64,000 bases of DNA from Chitinophaga sancti (GCF_034087045.1 NZ_CP139247.1:2072001-2136000), one strand, 5' to 3'; positions 18,438 to 26,301 are shown, counted from the stretch's first letter. The notes: generated from the sequence alone by a model not told the origin. Numbers and translations: made by a program.

Positions 18438-21023
18438 ATGCCCTTGAAAGACAAGATCAAATTTGGTCCGTTGTTGCGTAAACTGCATTGGAAAGAAATG
18501 CTGGCTGTACTATTTATTTTACTGGCCATCTATTTTTTCAGGCAACAGCGCCATGAACTATATTCTCTGATGCCTGCCATAGAGCGGGCTGACCGCTTCT
18601 GGGTGATCGTCGGCGTCGTGCTCTCTGTGGTATACGTTTTACTGCAGGCATGGATGTATCTCTATAGTTTCCGTTCTGTAGGTAGTAAGCTGGACATAGG
18701 CAGGGGAACTGAATTGTTTCTGAAGCGAAACCTGCTAAGTATCTTTTTGCCTGCAGGCGGCGTGAGCTCACTGGCTTACCTGCCACAAAGCCTCAGGCGC
18801 AGCCAGATTAATAAGCAGCAGATCCATCAGGCCTCCGGCATCTATGGATTTGTAGGTATTTTCTCCGTTTTCCTTGTGGGAATACCTGTGGTGGGCTATG
18901 CAGTACTGCATGATGAATCGATGCTGGAAGCAGTAGGGGGACTGGTGACCATTTGTGCGGTGCTGGCTGGTACTGTCTGGTTAGTGCGTTCTATCCAGAC
19001 GCGGGGGGCCGCTTACAACCTGCTGGCAAAATACCTGCCTGGTGTGATGCAGCATGTAGACGAGATCTTCGCTTTTGACCTGAACCGTCCCGCATTTATA
19101 AAAACAATACTGGTGTCTGCCGGCATAGAGCTGGCAGGCATCGCTCATTTATACCTGAGCATGTTGGCTACAGGGGCTCATCCATCGCTGGAAGCCGCTT
19201 GTGTAGGGTACATCGTAGCTACGATCTTCCTGATTGTATCGCCATTTCTGAGGGGATTGGGGGCCATTGAGCTGTCATTGGCTTACCTGCTCACCAATTA
19301 TGGATTTACCTCCCTGCAGGCATTGGAAATCACATTATTATACCGCCTTTTCGAATTCTGGCTGCCTTTGATGGCAGGGGTGTTTGCTTTTATCCTGAAG
19401 GGGCGTCACCTGGTGCTGCGCTTAGTGCCGCCGGTGTTGATCTTTCTGTTGGGGATGGTGAATATTTTTTCGGTATTGACGCCTCCCCTCGCAAATCGTT
19501 TGCGGGTGCTGAGAGGCTATATTCCTACAGAGAGTATTCATGCTTCCAACTTATTGGTGGTGTTCCTGGGATTGGTACTGCTGGTCACGGCCACTTTTCT
19601 GTTCAGGGGATTGCGTAGTGCCTGGATTGTTGCACTGACGGTATCGGTGTTATCAGCCTTTGGTCATATCAGTAAGGCATTGGACTATGAAGAGGCTTCG
19701 CTGGCCTTGTTAACGGCGCTTATTTTGCTCATTACTGCCAGGCAATATAGGATCAAGAGCAATCGTCAACTGGTGAATATCGGGGCCGTGACGGCAGTCG
19801 CAACGCTACTGGTAGTATTGATCTTTGGCACAATCGGGTTCTATTTCCTGAATGTAAAGCATTTCGGAATGGACTTTACCCTGTTGCATTCATTGCGTGC
19901 ATCTTTCCATGGTTTCCTATTACTGGAAGACGATGGGTTAAAACCGGTGACGCGTTTTGGCCGGGAATTTTTAAGTGCCATCCGGGTATTGGGGGTAGGA
20001 GCCTGGGCGTTCCTGTTCTATACCATAATTCGTCCTTATCTGCATACAGGCAAGCACACGAATGCGGCGATGGAAAAGGCGCAGTATTACCTGAGTCAAT
20101 ATGGTAGTTCCGCGATGGACTACTTTAAAGTGGGGGATGACAAGTTGCTCTTTATATCAGAGAAATACGAGGGCTTTATTGCCTACAGAGTAGCCAGTAG
20201 TTTTGCTATTGTACTGGAGGAACCGGTATGTGCAGAAGATGCAAAATTGCCTTTGCTGCAGGAGTTTGAAGAGCAGTGTAAGAAGATGGGATTGAAGCCT
20301 GCATTCTACAGAGTGGATGAACAAAGTATGTATTATTTTGAACACCTGCGGAAAAAGAAGATCCTGATAGGGCAGGAGGGTATTGTGGATGTGACCGCGT
20401 TTACATTGAGTGGAAAGGATAAAAAATCCTTGCGTAACGGGTTGAATAGCCTGGCAGCGAAAGGATATGTAACGTCAATACAACGTGCGCCATTGAGCCC
20501 TGAGCTGATAAAGGAACTGAAAGAAGTGTCTGACGAGTGGCTGGTGGATTATGATGTAAAAGAAATGACTTTCTCCCAGGGATTGTTCGATATGGATGCC
20601 ATCAGGGACCAGGATGTGATCACGGTAACGGATGCGCAGGGACAGGTGGCAGCATTTTTGAATATCATTCCGGATTATGCACCGGGGGAATGTACATATG
20701 ATCTGATCCGCAAGCGTACGGCTACACCTGGTGGGTGTATGGATGCGTTGATCATCGCGTTGATCCAGGATGCAAAAGATCAGGGTTTACAATACCTGAA
20801 TCTGGGCCTGGTACCGATGTCGGGAATACAGCAACCGCAGAATACCGCCGAGCAGGTAGTAAAATTTGCGTACGAGAAGATCAAGGCGTTCCGTCATTAT
20901 CATGGCTTGAGAGAATTCAAGGAAAAGTATGCCACGGACTGGACGAACAAGTACCTGGTATACGAGCATGATTTTGACCTGATACAACTTCCGGCTGCAT
21001 TGAGCAAAGTAATGAAGGCTTGA
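18438..21023 (+). CDS. mprF: MprF-like phosphatidylglycerol lysyltransferase/flippase
   Basis: Transfers an amino acid, usually lysine, from its tRNA to phosphatidylglycerol and flips the product, giving the membrane positive charge and resistance to cationic peptides. I start at the ATG at 18438 (861 residues) because the promoter's -7 box ends at 18394; an in-frame GTG lies at 18396. The N-terminal part (to about 520) is a multi-helix flippase domain starting with KMEEL-like basic residues and LHWKEMLAVLFILLAIYFF. The C-terminal part (about 540-861) is the cytoplasmic LPG synthase domain (DUF2156, GNAT-like), with KKSLRNGLNSLAAKGY and YLNLGLVPMSG. The amino acid used cannot be told. A VirJ/AcvB-like gene follows after 17 bases. 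Confidence 0.92.
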   Translation: MPLKDKIKFGPLLRKLHWKEMLAVLFILLAIYFFRQQRHELYSLMPAIERADRFWVIVGVVLSVVYVLLQAWMYLYSFRSVGSKLDIGRGTELFLKRNLLSIFLPAGGVSSLAYLPQSLRRSQINKQQIHQASGIYGFVGIFSVFLVGIPVVGYAVLHDESMLEAVGGLVTICAVLAGTVWLVRSIQTRGAAYNLLAKYLPGVMQHVDEIFAFDLNRPAFIKTILVSAGIELAGIAHLYLSMLATGAHPSLEAACVGYIVATIFLIVSPFLRGLGAIELSLAYLLTNYGFTSLQALEITLLYRLFEFWLPLMAGVFAFILKGRHLVLRLVPPVLIFLLGMVNIFSVLTPPLANRLRVLRGYIPTESIHASNLLVVFLGLVLLVTATFLFRGLRSAWIVALTVSVLSAFGHISKALDYEEASLALLTALILLITARQYRIKSNRQLVNIGAVTAVATLLVVLIFGTIGFYFLNVKHFGMDFTLLHSLRASFHGFLLLEDDGLKPVTRFGREFLSAIRVLGVGAWAFLFYTIIRPYLHTGKHTNAAMEKAQYYLSQYGSSAMDYFKVGDDKLLFISEKYEGFIAYRVASSFAIVLEEPVCAEDAKLPLLQEFEEQCKKMGLKPAFYRVDEQSMYYFEHLRKKKILIGQEGIVDVTAFTLSGKDKKSLRNGLNSLAAKGYVTSIQRAPLSPELIKELKEVSDEWLVDYDVKEMTFSQGLFDMDAIRDQDVITVTDAQGQVAAFLNIIPDYAPGECTYDLIRKRTATPGGCMDALIIALIQDAKDQGLQYLNLGLVPMSGIQQPQNTAEQVVKFAYEKIKAFRHYHGLREFKEKYATDWTNKYLVYEHDFDLIQLPAALSKVMKA

Positions 21024-21040
21024 TTATAAAAACGCTTACG

Positions 21041-21733
21041 ATGGTGAAAGGATTATGGCTGATGGGGATACTGGGCCTGGTGATGGCTACAGCCCATGCG
21101 CAAACGGATATCAGCAAACTGCCTGTAACGGTGAAGGTACCCACAGCTGGCAACGAGCATCCGATAGTATTGTTTCTGTCAGGAGACGGTGGGATGAAAA
21201 AGTTTGCCGTGGATATGGTGAATACGCTGAATGCAAAGGGTTATCCTGTGATTGGGTTGAACTCCCTGAAATATTTTTGGAGTAAGAAGACTCCACAGCA
21301 GGCAGGAGCGGATGTGGCAGCCTTATTACAATATTATAGTAAGGAGTGGAACAATCATTCATTTTTGCTGGTAGGTTATTCAATGGGAGCGGATGTATTA
21401 CCTTTCATATATCAGCATTTGCCGGGGGCGTTGCAGAACGGGACGTTATCGCTGGTGTTTATGTCGCCATCTGCAAGTACGGATATGGTGGTACATATTT
21501 CAGACATGCTGGGCAAGAGTTCCACGCCTGGGGCGCTGAATGTACCGGCGGCGATGAATACGATTGCTAATAAGCCGTTATTATTGATTTTCGGGAAAGA
21601 CGAAAACGACTTTGATCTGCATGCATTGACGATTACAAATTATAAATCCCTGGTATTGCCTGGAGGGCATCATTACAATGATGATGCGACTGGGGTGGTT
21701 ACGCAGATGGTATCGCACTGGGGGCTTAAATAA
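21041..21733 (+). CDS. VirJ/AcvB-like periplasmic hydrolase, possible aminoacyl-phosphatidylglycerol hydrolase
   Basis: A 230-residue alpha/beta-hydrolase with a signal peptide (MVKGLWLMGILGLVMATAHA then QTD), so it should be periplasmic. It shows the VirJ domain pattern: PIVLFLSGDGGMKKF, IGLNSLKYFWSKKTP and the nucleophile elbow GYSMGAD with Ser114; GGHHY near the C-terminus carries the likely catalytic His. In Agrobacterium and Rhizobium the homologue AcvB is encoded next to the MprF homologue LpiA and hydrolyses lysyl-phosphatidylglycerol. The same gene pair occurs here, 17 bases apart, so I infer the same job. The in-frame TTG at 21020 overlaps the mprF stop and is a less likely start. 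Confidence 0.8.
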   Translation: MVKGLWLMGILGLVMATAHAQTDISKLPVTVKVPTAGNEHPIVLFLSGDGGMKKFAVDMVNTLNAKGYPVIGLNSLKYFWSKKTPQQAGADVAALLQYYSKEWNNHSFLLVGYSMGADVLPFIYQHLPGALQNGTLSLVFMSPSASTDMVVHISDMLGKSSTPGALNVPAAMNTIANKPLLLIFGKDENDFDLHALTITNYKSLVLPGGHHYNDDATGVVTQMVSHWGLK

Positions 21734-21738
21734 TTAGT

Positions 21739-21773
21739 AACGCTCTTCCTCTCCGGAAGGGCGTTTTTTTTTA
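21739..21773 (+). terminator. Rho-independent terminator of mprF-virJ
   Basis: AACGCTCTTCC (21739-21749) pairs with GGAAGGGCGTT (21755-21765), one G-T wobble, loop TCTCC, followed by nine T. Confidence 0.92.
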
Positions 21774-22085
21774 TCTCTAAAACTTTGGCGATCGCCTATT
21801 TTTTAATTAACAACTGGTTAACTATCCTTATATTTTTTTGCTAAAACGTTATACCATTGTATGTATATAAACTGTTGTTAATTAATCTATTAGTGATTGT
21901 TTTTGTAGCTATTTTTATTCGTTAACATCTTATTAACCAAATTCTCAGTCCGGTAATGTATCATTACAACGTAGTAATGTAATGTAGAAAAAAAGGATTT
22001 GTACCACATTTGTCAGCCATGGAAACCTCTTTCGGGTATCTACCCGTGAGAATTTTATCTTAAAGTGTATACACGAAAAACTATA
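21774..22085. promoter_or_regulatory. AT-rich gene-free stretch with operator-like repeats
   Basis: No gene is seen. Two pairs of TTAAC direct repeats are spaced exactly 11 bases apart (21807/21818 and 21922/21933). There are perfect inverted repeats GTAATG-TAT-CATTAC (21953-21967) and CGGGTA-TC-TACCCG (22033-22046), and the palindrome GTGTATACAC (22065-22074). The last two lie just before the small ORF at 22086. The spacing of the TTAAC pairs resembles OmpR/PhoB-family binding sites, but the regulator is unknown. Confidence 0.4.
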
Positions 22086-22334
22086 ATGGATAAAAACTTA
22101 CTTCAAGATATTGCAACGGGTTGGTGCATTAAGATGCTGAAATCCTTTGCTGACGAGCCTTTTAATGGTTGGTTTTTGATGAAAACTCCCCAGGTTTCAA
22201 CCGGGGGAGTTTACTTTTCAAGTAATGAAAGTGATTGGAAAATAAGGCGCAGCTGCAACAAAATAGCAGTAGGATTTTTTAGCTTGCATGCAGGCTATCC
22301 TGTATTTAAAATTGATCTTATACCCTCAAAATAA
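22086..22334 (+). CDS. Small hypothetical protein
   Basis: An 82-residue open frame starting MDKNLLQDIATG; I prefer this ATG over the in-frame GTG at 22065, which sits in a palindrome. There is no signal peptide, transmembrane segment or known motif; the composition (Trp, Cys, Phe, Gly, Ser) is protein-like. I do not recognise it. Inside the frame lies a terminator-like hairpin (22184-22213), which speaks either for attenuation or against coding. A second tiny ORF starts six bases after its stop. Confidence 0.35.
   Translation: MDKNLLQDIATGWCIKMLKSFADEPFNGWFLMKTPQVSTGGVYFSSNESDWKIRRSCNKIAVGFFSLHAGYPVFKIDLIPSK
22184..22213 (+). other. Terminator-like hairpin inside the small ORF
   Basis: AAACTCCCC pairs with GGGGAGTTT around an AGGTTTCAACC-type loop, followed by ACTTTTC. 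It resembles the window's terminators but with a weak T tract. If real, it would end or attenuate a short transcript started upstream of 22086. Confidence 0.35.
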
Positions 22335-22340
22335 TAGTTT

Positions 22341-22451
22341 ATGAAAAATGCGTACTATACTGCCTGCAGGAGCAGGTCCTATATTCCTGTTAACTATGCA
22401 GATGGAGCTAAACAAAATTTTGTAACAGTTAATCCAGCATTAACCAATTAA
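22341..22451 (+). CDS. Possible 36-residue peptide gene
   Basis: An ATG six bases after the previous ORF opens a 36-residue frame (MKNAYYTACRSRSYIPVNYA onward, ending PALTN). There is no recognisable family. The tight spacing to the preceding small ORF is the only argument that it is translated. It is too short to judge by coding statistics, and no RiPP-modifying enzyme is encoded nearby. Confidence 0.2.
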   Translation: MKNAYYTACRSRSYIPVNYADGAKQNFVTVNPALTN

Positions 22452-22586
22452 GGGATCGATACAAGAAACACAACATTTAAAAGACTATCCGATAAATCAG
22501 CAAGGAAGAATCCATTGCAGACCTGGAATGAGTGACTTTAAAAATTTCTTATTATTCAAGTACATTGTAAACCCCACTATGCCAGC

Positions 22587-22859
22587 ATGCCTAAACGTTA
22601 TTTTGAAAGACTGCAAACCATTGATTACCTGATAAGGATCAAAGGCACAGGAAAGCCCGCTCACCTTGCAAAAAGGTTAAGGATTTCCGAAAGAACTTTA
22701 TTTGAATTTTTAAAAATGATGAAAGAACTGGGAGCTCCTATAGCATATGACCGCTATAAGGAAAGCTATTATTACTCGGAAAAAGGAGGCTTCAATATTA
22801 AATTTGTGAAGAATCTAACTTTAGCGCTTGTGACGAACCTTCTCTTTTTCCTGATATAA
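22587..22859 (+). CDS. Small HTH-domain protein
   Basis: A 90-residue protein whose residues 8-60 form a DeoR/HTH_11-like helix-turn-helix: RLQTIDYLIRIKGTGKPAHL then AKRLRISERTLFEFLKMMKE. Short proteins of this type, with a following SYYYSEKGGFNIKF segment, are common in Bacteroidota and are often found near small secreted-peptide genes. The last about 15 residues are hydrophobic (LTLALVTNLLFFLI), which is unusual for a soluble regulator and could be a read-on from a truncated end. DNA binding is inferred from the fold; targets are unknown, though the phased TTAAC repeats nearby are candidates. Confidence 0.6.
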   Translation: MPKRYFERLQTIDYLIRIKGTGKPAHLAKRLRISERTLFEFLKMMKELGAPIAYDRYKESYYYSEKGGFNIKFVKNLTLALVTNLLFFLI

Positions 22860-22984
22860 CCCATTACTACTGTGTAACCCAATTCACACAGCTTATTCAA
22901 TTTTCTTCTGCTCAATCCTTTGGGATAGGGTCAGGACTTGTTTTCCCATGAATGCGCGTTATTGCGGAGTATGTTATTCCGCAG

Positions 22985-23024
22985 TTAACTGCGTATTAAC
23001 TACGTCATTAACTGTACATTAACC
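22985..23024 (+). repeat. Four phased TTAAC direct repeats
   Basis: TTAACT at 22985, 22996 and 23008 and TTAACC at 23019 give steps of 11, 12 and 11 bases, about one helical turn each. This is the geometry of tandem OmpR/PhoB-type response regulator sites (for example the TTAACA boxes of Bacillus PhoP). No such regulator is encoded in the window. Confidence 0.5.
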
Positions 23025-23059
23025 TATTTAGGAAAAACTCTTCCTACCTTTCATGCCTG

Positions 23060-23224
23060 TTACACAAAAACTATATGGGGTTTGTCTTGCCATTTATCCC
23101 GCATAGGCAATTCTATATATGTAGCACCTAAATTCGCAATTACCTTTTTCTCATAAGACGGTTTAGATTTCATAAGCTTCTGTACGCAGGTTTCTGTTAA
23201 GTTACCTGCCAGTTTTTTTCCATC
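23060..23224 (-). pseudogene. Possible relic of a coding region
   Basis: The minus strand has 54 open codons between stops. They read like protein, with a first ATG at 23173 giving MKSKPSYEKKVIANLGATYI and on to a stop at 23060. The upstream part of the frame (DGKKLAGNLTETCVQKL) has no start and is cut by a stop. I do not recognise the family. A decayed gene end is the simplest reading; a 37-residue peptide gene is possible. Confidence 0.25.
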
Positions 23225-23235
23225 TTAGCTATTAT

Positions 23236-23270
23236 AAAAAAAAATCGGCCCTCACCAAGGGGTAAGGGCC
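23236..23270 (-). terminator. Orphan minus-strand terminator
   Basis: GGCCCTCACC (23247-23256) pairs with GGTAAGGGCC (23261-23270), one mismatch, loop AAGG. On the minus strand it is followed by nine T. A transcript must come from above 23270 on the minus strand, where only a 33-residue ORF (23399-23500) is found, so it may end a small RNA or peptide transcript. Confidence 0.65.
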
Positions 23271-23398
23271 AGAACATTCACATGTCAACCCGTTACAGCT
23301 GTGTCAATGAGTATAATACTGTAACGTTTTAATTTTTTAGTCAGTCACTAATGTTTGAACGATATATCAAAATTAGAGATAATGTTTTGATCTGGTGG

Positions 23399-23500
23399 TT
23401 AACCGATTGTTAAGGCGCCCTCATTTTTATAATCCATAATTTTTTTACACTTAATATTGTGATACAGAACAGAGGACAAGCTCTTTTCTTTTCCTTTCAT
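23399..23500 (-). CDS. Possible 33-residue peptide gene
   Basis: A minus-strand ATG at 23500 opens 33 codons (MKGKEKSLSSVLYHNIKCKK onward). It is the only ORF found between the orphan minus-strand terminator and the LuxR-like gene. It is Lys-rich with one Cys and has no known family. Support is position only. Confidence 0.15.
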   Translation of the reverse strand: MKGKEKSLSSVLYHNIKCKKIMDYKNEGALTIG

Positions 23501-23829
23501 ATTGTTTTACTATTTGGGAGCATCCGGTTTTATGAGTAAATTGGTACTATTCCACGACTCCCTGACTATGTCCCTAATCAATACAAGCTTACGTTTGAAT
23601 GATTTTTTCTTTTTAGGTATTCTATAATATACAAACAATTGTTTATTAGTATTTATTGAAAAATCATATACTTATCGGATTGACTACTGTGGGTATTTGT
23701 TTCAAATTTGTTTCGGTATGGGAGACCGTGTATATATTCCATTACAGCCATACTGGTATACCAATTTATCGACACTTGCAGTACCGGAATTAAAGGTTTC
23801 GCAACATATACAAACCCAAAAAAAACAAT

Positions 23830-24426
23830 ATGAAAAATGTGCGGCGCAACAGCACTGGGAAGGCCAGTGGGGAGGATGCTTTAGGGGCGGAAGGCGGAGA
23901 ACATGCGGATTCAAAACACCTGGTACAGCAACTGGCAAAAGATATCAGTAATGTTGTATTCATGGATAGTGATATTCCCGGACTAACTGCTATCGAAGCC
24001 GCCAATATTCTGAAAGCAGCCTATCCCGACATCAACGTACTATTATTTTCTGTGCGAAATAGGGAAACAGCTATCACCACCATTACCAGCAAGCATGATC
24101 CTGTACCACCACCAGCATCACTGAGCGCAACTTTTGCCCAACTGTACGAAGCGGCCATCCATAGCAATACGGCGACTATTCAGAAAGTACTTACTTTCTT
24201 CAACCGTAAACCGGAAGAAGTACCAATGCGGTATGGCCTTTCTCATCGTGAATTGCAGGTACTGGATTGCCTGGTAAGTGGAGATACCTACAAAAAAATA
24301 GCCGAACACTGTCATATTAGTGTCGGCACTGTACGCTCACATATTATGAACATCTATCGCAAACTGGATGTAAATTCCCGTTCTTCTGCTATTGTCAAAG
24401 CTATGCAGGAAAGATTGGTAGGCTAG
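23830..24426 (+). CDS. LuxR/NarL-type regulator with degenerate receiver-like N-terminus
   Basis: A 198-residue protein with a C-terminal LuxR-type helix-turn-helix (about 134-198): GLSHRELQVLDCLVSGDTYK, then HISVGTVRSHIMNIYRKLDV. The middle part resembles the second half of a receiver domain: VVFMDSDIPGLTAIEA places Asp46 where the phosphoacceptor of NarL-like regulators lies, followed by YPDINVLLFSV. The first receiver strand with its acidic pair is absent; residues 1-30 are polar and low in complexity. It therefore probably does not respond to a standard histidine kinase. The gene is convergent with the siderophore reductase gene. Confidence 0.75.
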   Translation: MKNVRRNSTGKASGEDALGAEGGEHADSKHLVQQLAKDISNVVFMDSDIPGLTAIEAANILKAAYPDINVLLFSVRNRETAITTITSKHDPVPPPASLSATFAQLYEAAIHSNTATIQKVLTFFNRKPEEVPMRYGLSHRELQVLDCLVSGDTYKKIAEHCHISVGTVRSHIMNIYRKLDVNSRSSAIVKAMQERLVG

Positions 24427-24441
24427 CTTACGCTTGTCGCA

Positions 24442-25098
24442 CTATTCCCAGAACCCCGCCGCTTTTACCTGTTTCCAACCCAATTGTTTGAGCAACTTTC
24501 TTGTTTGAACCACCATCGGAATATAGCCAGCTACATAAAATGTAGTATCATTTGAAGGTAGTTGCAGTTGGTCCAGCCAATTGATTACATCCTTTTCCTG
24601 TCCGTCAGAGAACTGTACCGGCATGTCCATTATTGCTGCGGGTAGGGGATCTTCGTCTATTGCCAGTGTATGGAAGCCCTGCTCCGGGTTCCGGCGGTGA
24701 TAGAGAGACAGGATATGGCCTATGGCGCTGGCATCGCCTATACATACCAGCTTAGAAGCTGCTGTAGGTTGGTGTAATCCGCCACCGGGGCCTACATACA
24801 TGACAGGATCACCTGGATTCAGCTTTCGGAGCCACTCACTGCCCTGGCCTACGTGGCCTGCATCTATAATCAGGGTGGCTATCCGGTTATTTTCGTTGTA
24901 GTGTGCTACGGTGTAATCCCTGAGTGCAGTACTGCTTACCTGGCACTTCAGGTGCTGACAGCTACGCCAGGCGAGGGGTTCGGGGAGCTGCAATTCCAAT
25001 TGCAGTAAGCGGTGATCAAGAGCTGTTACCTGGCGCACATGCGCAGTCTTCCCCAACCTTCCCATCAGGAAGGCGGTTGCTTTTTCCTTTAATGACAT
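24442..25098 (-). CDS. Siderophore-interacting FAD-dependent reductase
   Basis: A 218-residue cytoplasmic flavoprotein of the SIP family (FAD-binding 9 plus SIP C-terminal domain), which reduces ferric siderophores to release iron. The flavin-binding motif appears as LRDYTVAHYN (R-x-Y-T), followed by a PGDPVMYVGPGGG loop and the NAD(P)H-domain segment LVCIGDASAIGHILSLY. The C-terminal AGFWE keeps the aromatic residue common in the family. It is slightly short (family 230-270). An AraC-type regulator lies upstream on the same strand, a frequent pairing for iron or siderophore uptake. Confidence 0.85.
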   Translation of the reverse strand: MSLKEKATAFLMGRLGKTAHVRQVTALDHRLLQLELQLPEPLAWRSCQHLKCQVSSTALRDYTVAHYNENNRIATLIIDAGHVGQGSEWLRKLNPGDPVMYVGPGGGLHQPTAASKLVCIGDASAIGHILSLYHRRNPEQGFHTLAIDEDPLPAAIMDMPVQFSDGQEKDVINWLDQLQLPSNDTTFYVAGYIPMVVQTRKLLKQLGWKQVKAAGFWE

Positions 25099-25114
25099 AT
25101 GTTTGTTTTTGTGT

Positions 25115-25393
25115 TTAGTCTATTATCCCTGTCAGTTCCGGGAAGAGGTCAGTGATCAATGAGATGGCTTTGGGTGAGCGCAGTCGGAGGTGTGTAAAGA
25201 TGCCGTTCAATTGTAGTACGGGCATCAGATCGATGATTTCCTGTACGGCTGATTCATAGGATGGATAATCTACAGGATTTTCAATTATAGCCAGACTGGC
25301 AAGGAAGTCGGAAACAGCCCCACGCTGTAACCGCACATTATTTTCTGTGCTGATAGCATGCATATCATTGTGTACTATATTGTTTGGCTGCAT
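25115..25393 (-). CDS. Small conserved-looking hypothetical protein
   Basis: A 92-residue protein starting MQPNNIVHNDMHAIS at 25393. The longer frame begins at a TTG inside the -7 promoter box, so it is unlikely. It has no signal peptide, membrane segment or known motif; the C-terminal half (ESAVQEIIDLMPVLQLNGIF) looks like amphipathic helices. It lies between the AraC regulator and the siderophore reductase on the same strand and could be transcribed with the latter. Function unknown. Confidence 0.6.
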   Translation of the reverse strand: MQPNNIVHNDMHAISTENNVRLQRGAVSDFLASLAIIENPVDYPSYESAVQEIIDLMPVLQLNGIFTHLRLRSPKAISLITDLFPELTGIID

Positions 25394-25414
25394 AAAGAGA
25401 TCATTAATTCGGTA

Positions 25415-25422
25415 CAAAATTA
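25415..25422 (-). promoter_or_regulatory. -7 promoter box before the small gene and siderophore reductase
   Basis: The minus strand reads TAATTTTG, a perfect TAnnTTTG match, about 22 bases before the ATG at 25393. No good TTTG box is seen at the expected distance. Confidence 0.45.
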
Positions 25423-25449
25423 TTGATGGTTCACACCTTACCTGTTATA

Positions 25450-26301
25450 CTATTCCGGGTCAGATAGGGATTTATCCCGTACACTTTCCCTGAAGGCAGC
25501 AGGTGTATAGCCTGTATGTTGCTTAAAAAAGCGGTTGAAATAAGAGACTTCGTTGAATTGTAAATGCCAGGCTATTTCCTTCACACTTTCTTCAGCATGC
25601 AGTAGTAAGCGTTTGGCTTCCAGTATTCTACGTTCTGTAATGAGGGACGATGCGGTCTGTCCCGAGTATTGCCGCACTACTTCGTTCAGGTAGTCCACCG
25701 AAATGTGGAGCGCCTCGGCATATTGTGCGGGTTTTGTCCATTCCAGGTAATGAGCGGCTACCAGTTCCCGGTATCGGGTAAGGAGCGATTTATTGGCAGA
25801 TGGCGCATCGGCAGTATGCCGCTGCAGCATGAGCAGGAGAATGGAGAGGTAATGCTGCAACAAGGGAATGGCCTGGGTCTTTTTTTCATTGTATTCCCTG
25901 TACATCAGGCAGACGATCTGGTTCACGGCTTCCAGTTCATCGGCTGGTAGGGTCACAGGTCCCTGTAGCGTGACCGGGAGTGATAAGAGAGGAAGAAAGT
26001 CCGCAGTGAATGCAATACCCCATCCTTTTCCTGTTTGCTCCGGTTGGGCCAGGTGTACCTGACCGGGAACGATGAGTCCTATCTGTCCTGCATTCAACGT
26101 AACCAGCTCCATATCGATCATATGTTCACTGACACCTTCCATTAATACAAACAGCATGTAGTAATTGTGCCGGTGCACATCTGCCAGGCTGGCCATTTCC
26201 CTATTGGTAGTAGTGGACATGATTTTGATGGCAAAAGAAGGCAGATCCGGGAACAATCCCTCCAGACTTTGCGACGCTATAAATTGCTTTTTCCGAGGCA
26301 T
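25450..26301 (-). CDS. AraC family transcriptional regulator
   Basis: A 283-residue regulator. I choose the ATG at 26301 (MPRKKQFIASQSLEG); the frame extends to a TTG at 26349. The N-terminal part (to about 150) is a cupin-like effector domain (ADVHRHNYYMLFVLMEGV, LNAGQIGLIVPGQVHLA). The C-terminal part (about 180-280) is a double helix-turn-helix of the AraC type, with AEALHISVDYLNEVVRQYSG and NEVSYFNRFFKQHTGYTPAA. It probably controls its own neighbourhood, including the siderophore reductase downstream, in response to a small ligand; the ligand is unknown. Confidence 0.9.
   Translation of the reverse strand: MPRKKQFIASQSLEGLFPDLPSFAIKIMSTTTNREMASLADVHRHNYYMLFVLMEGVSEHMIDMELVTLNAGQIGLIVPGQVHLAQPEQTGKGWGIAFTADFLPLLSLPVTLQGPVTLPADELEAVNQIVCLMYREYNEKKTQAIPLLQHYLSILLLMLQRHTADAPSANKSLLTRYRELVAAHYLEWTKPAQYAEALHISVDYLNEVVRQYSGQTASSLITERRILEAKRLLLHAEESVKEIAWHLQFNEVSYFNRFFKQHTGYTPAAFRESVRDKSLSDPE

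Larger units (their letters stand above)
22860..23829. other. Gene-poor AT-rich stretch of about 970 bases
   Basis: No clear gene. It holds a four-fold TTAAC(T/C) array at 22985-23024, an orphan minus-strand terminator at 23236-23270, a minus-strand coding-like relic at 23060-23224 and a 33-residue minus-strand ORF at 23399-23500. TTAAC/TTAAG also recur 11 bases apart at 23399 and 23410. The rest shows nothing I can name. Confidence 0.4.

Noticed and set aside
22528..22632. Small plus-strand ORF overlapping the start of the HTH gene
   Set aside because: It overlaps the better-supported HTH frame and has no motif or start context of its own.
23697..23951. 84-residue ORF overlapping the 5' end of the LuxR-like gene
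   Set aside because: Low-complexity composition and full overlap with the start of a recognisable gene in another frame; I see no receiver-domain start in it that would point to a frameshift.
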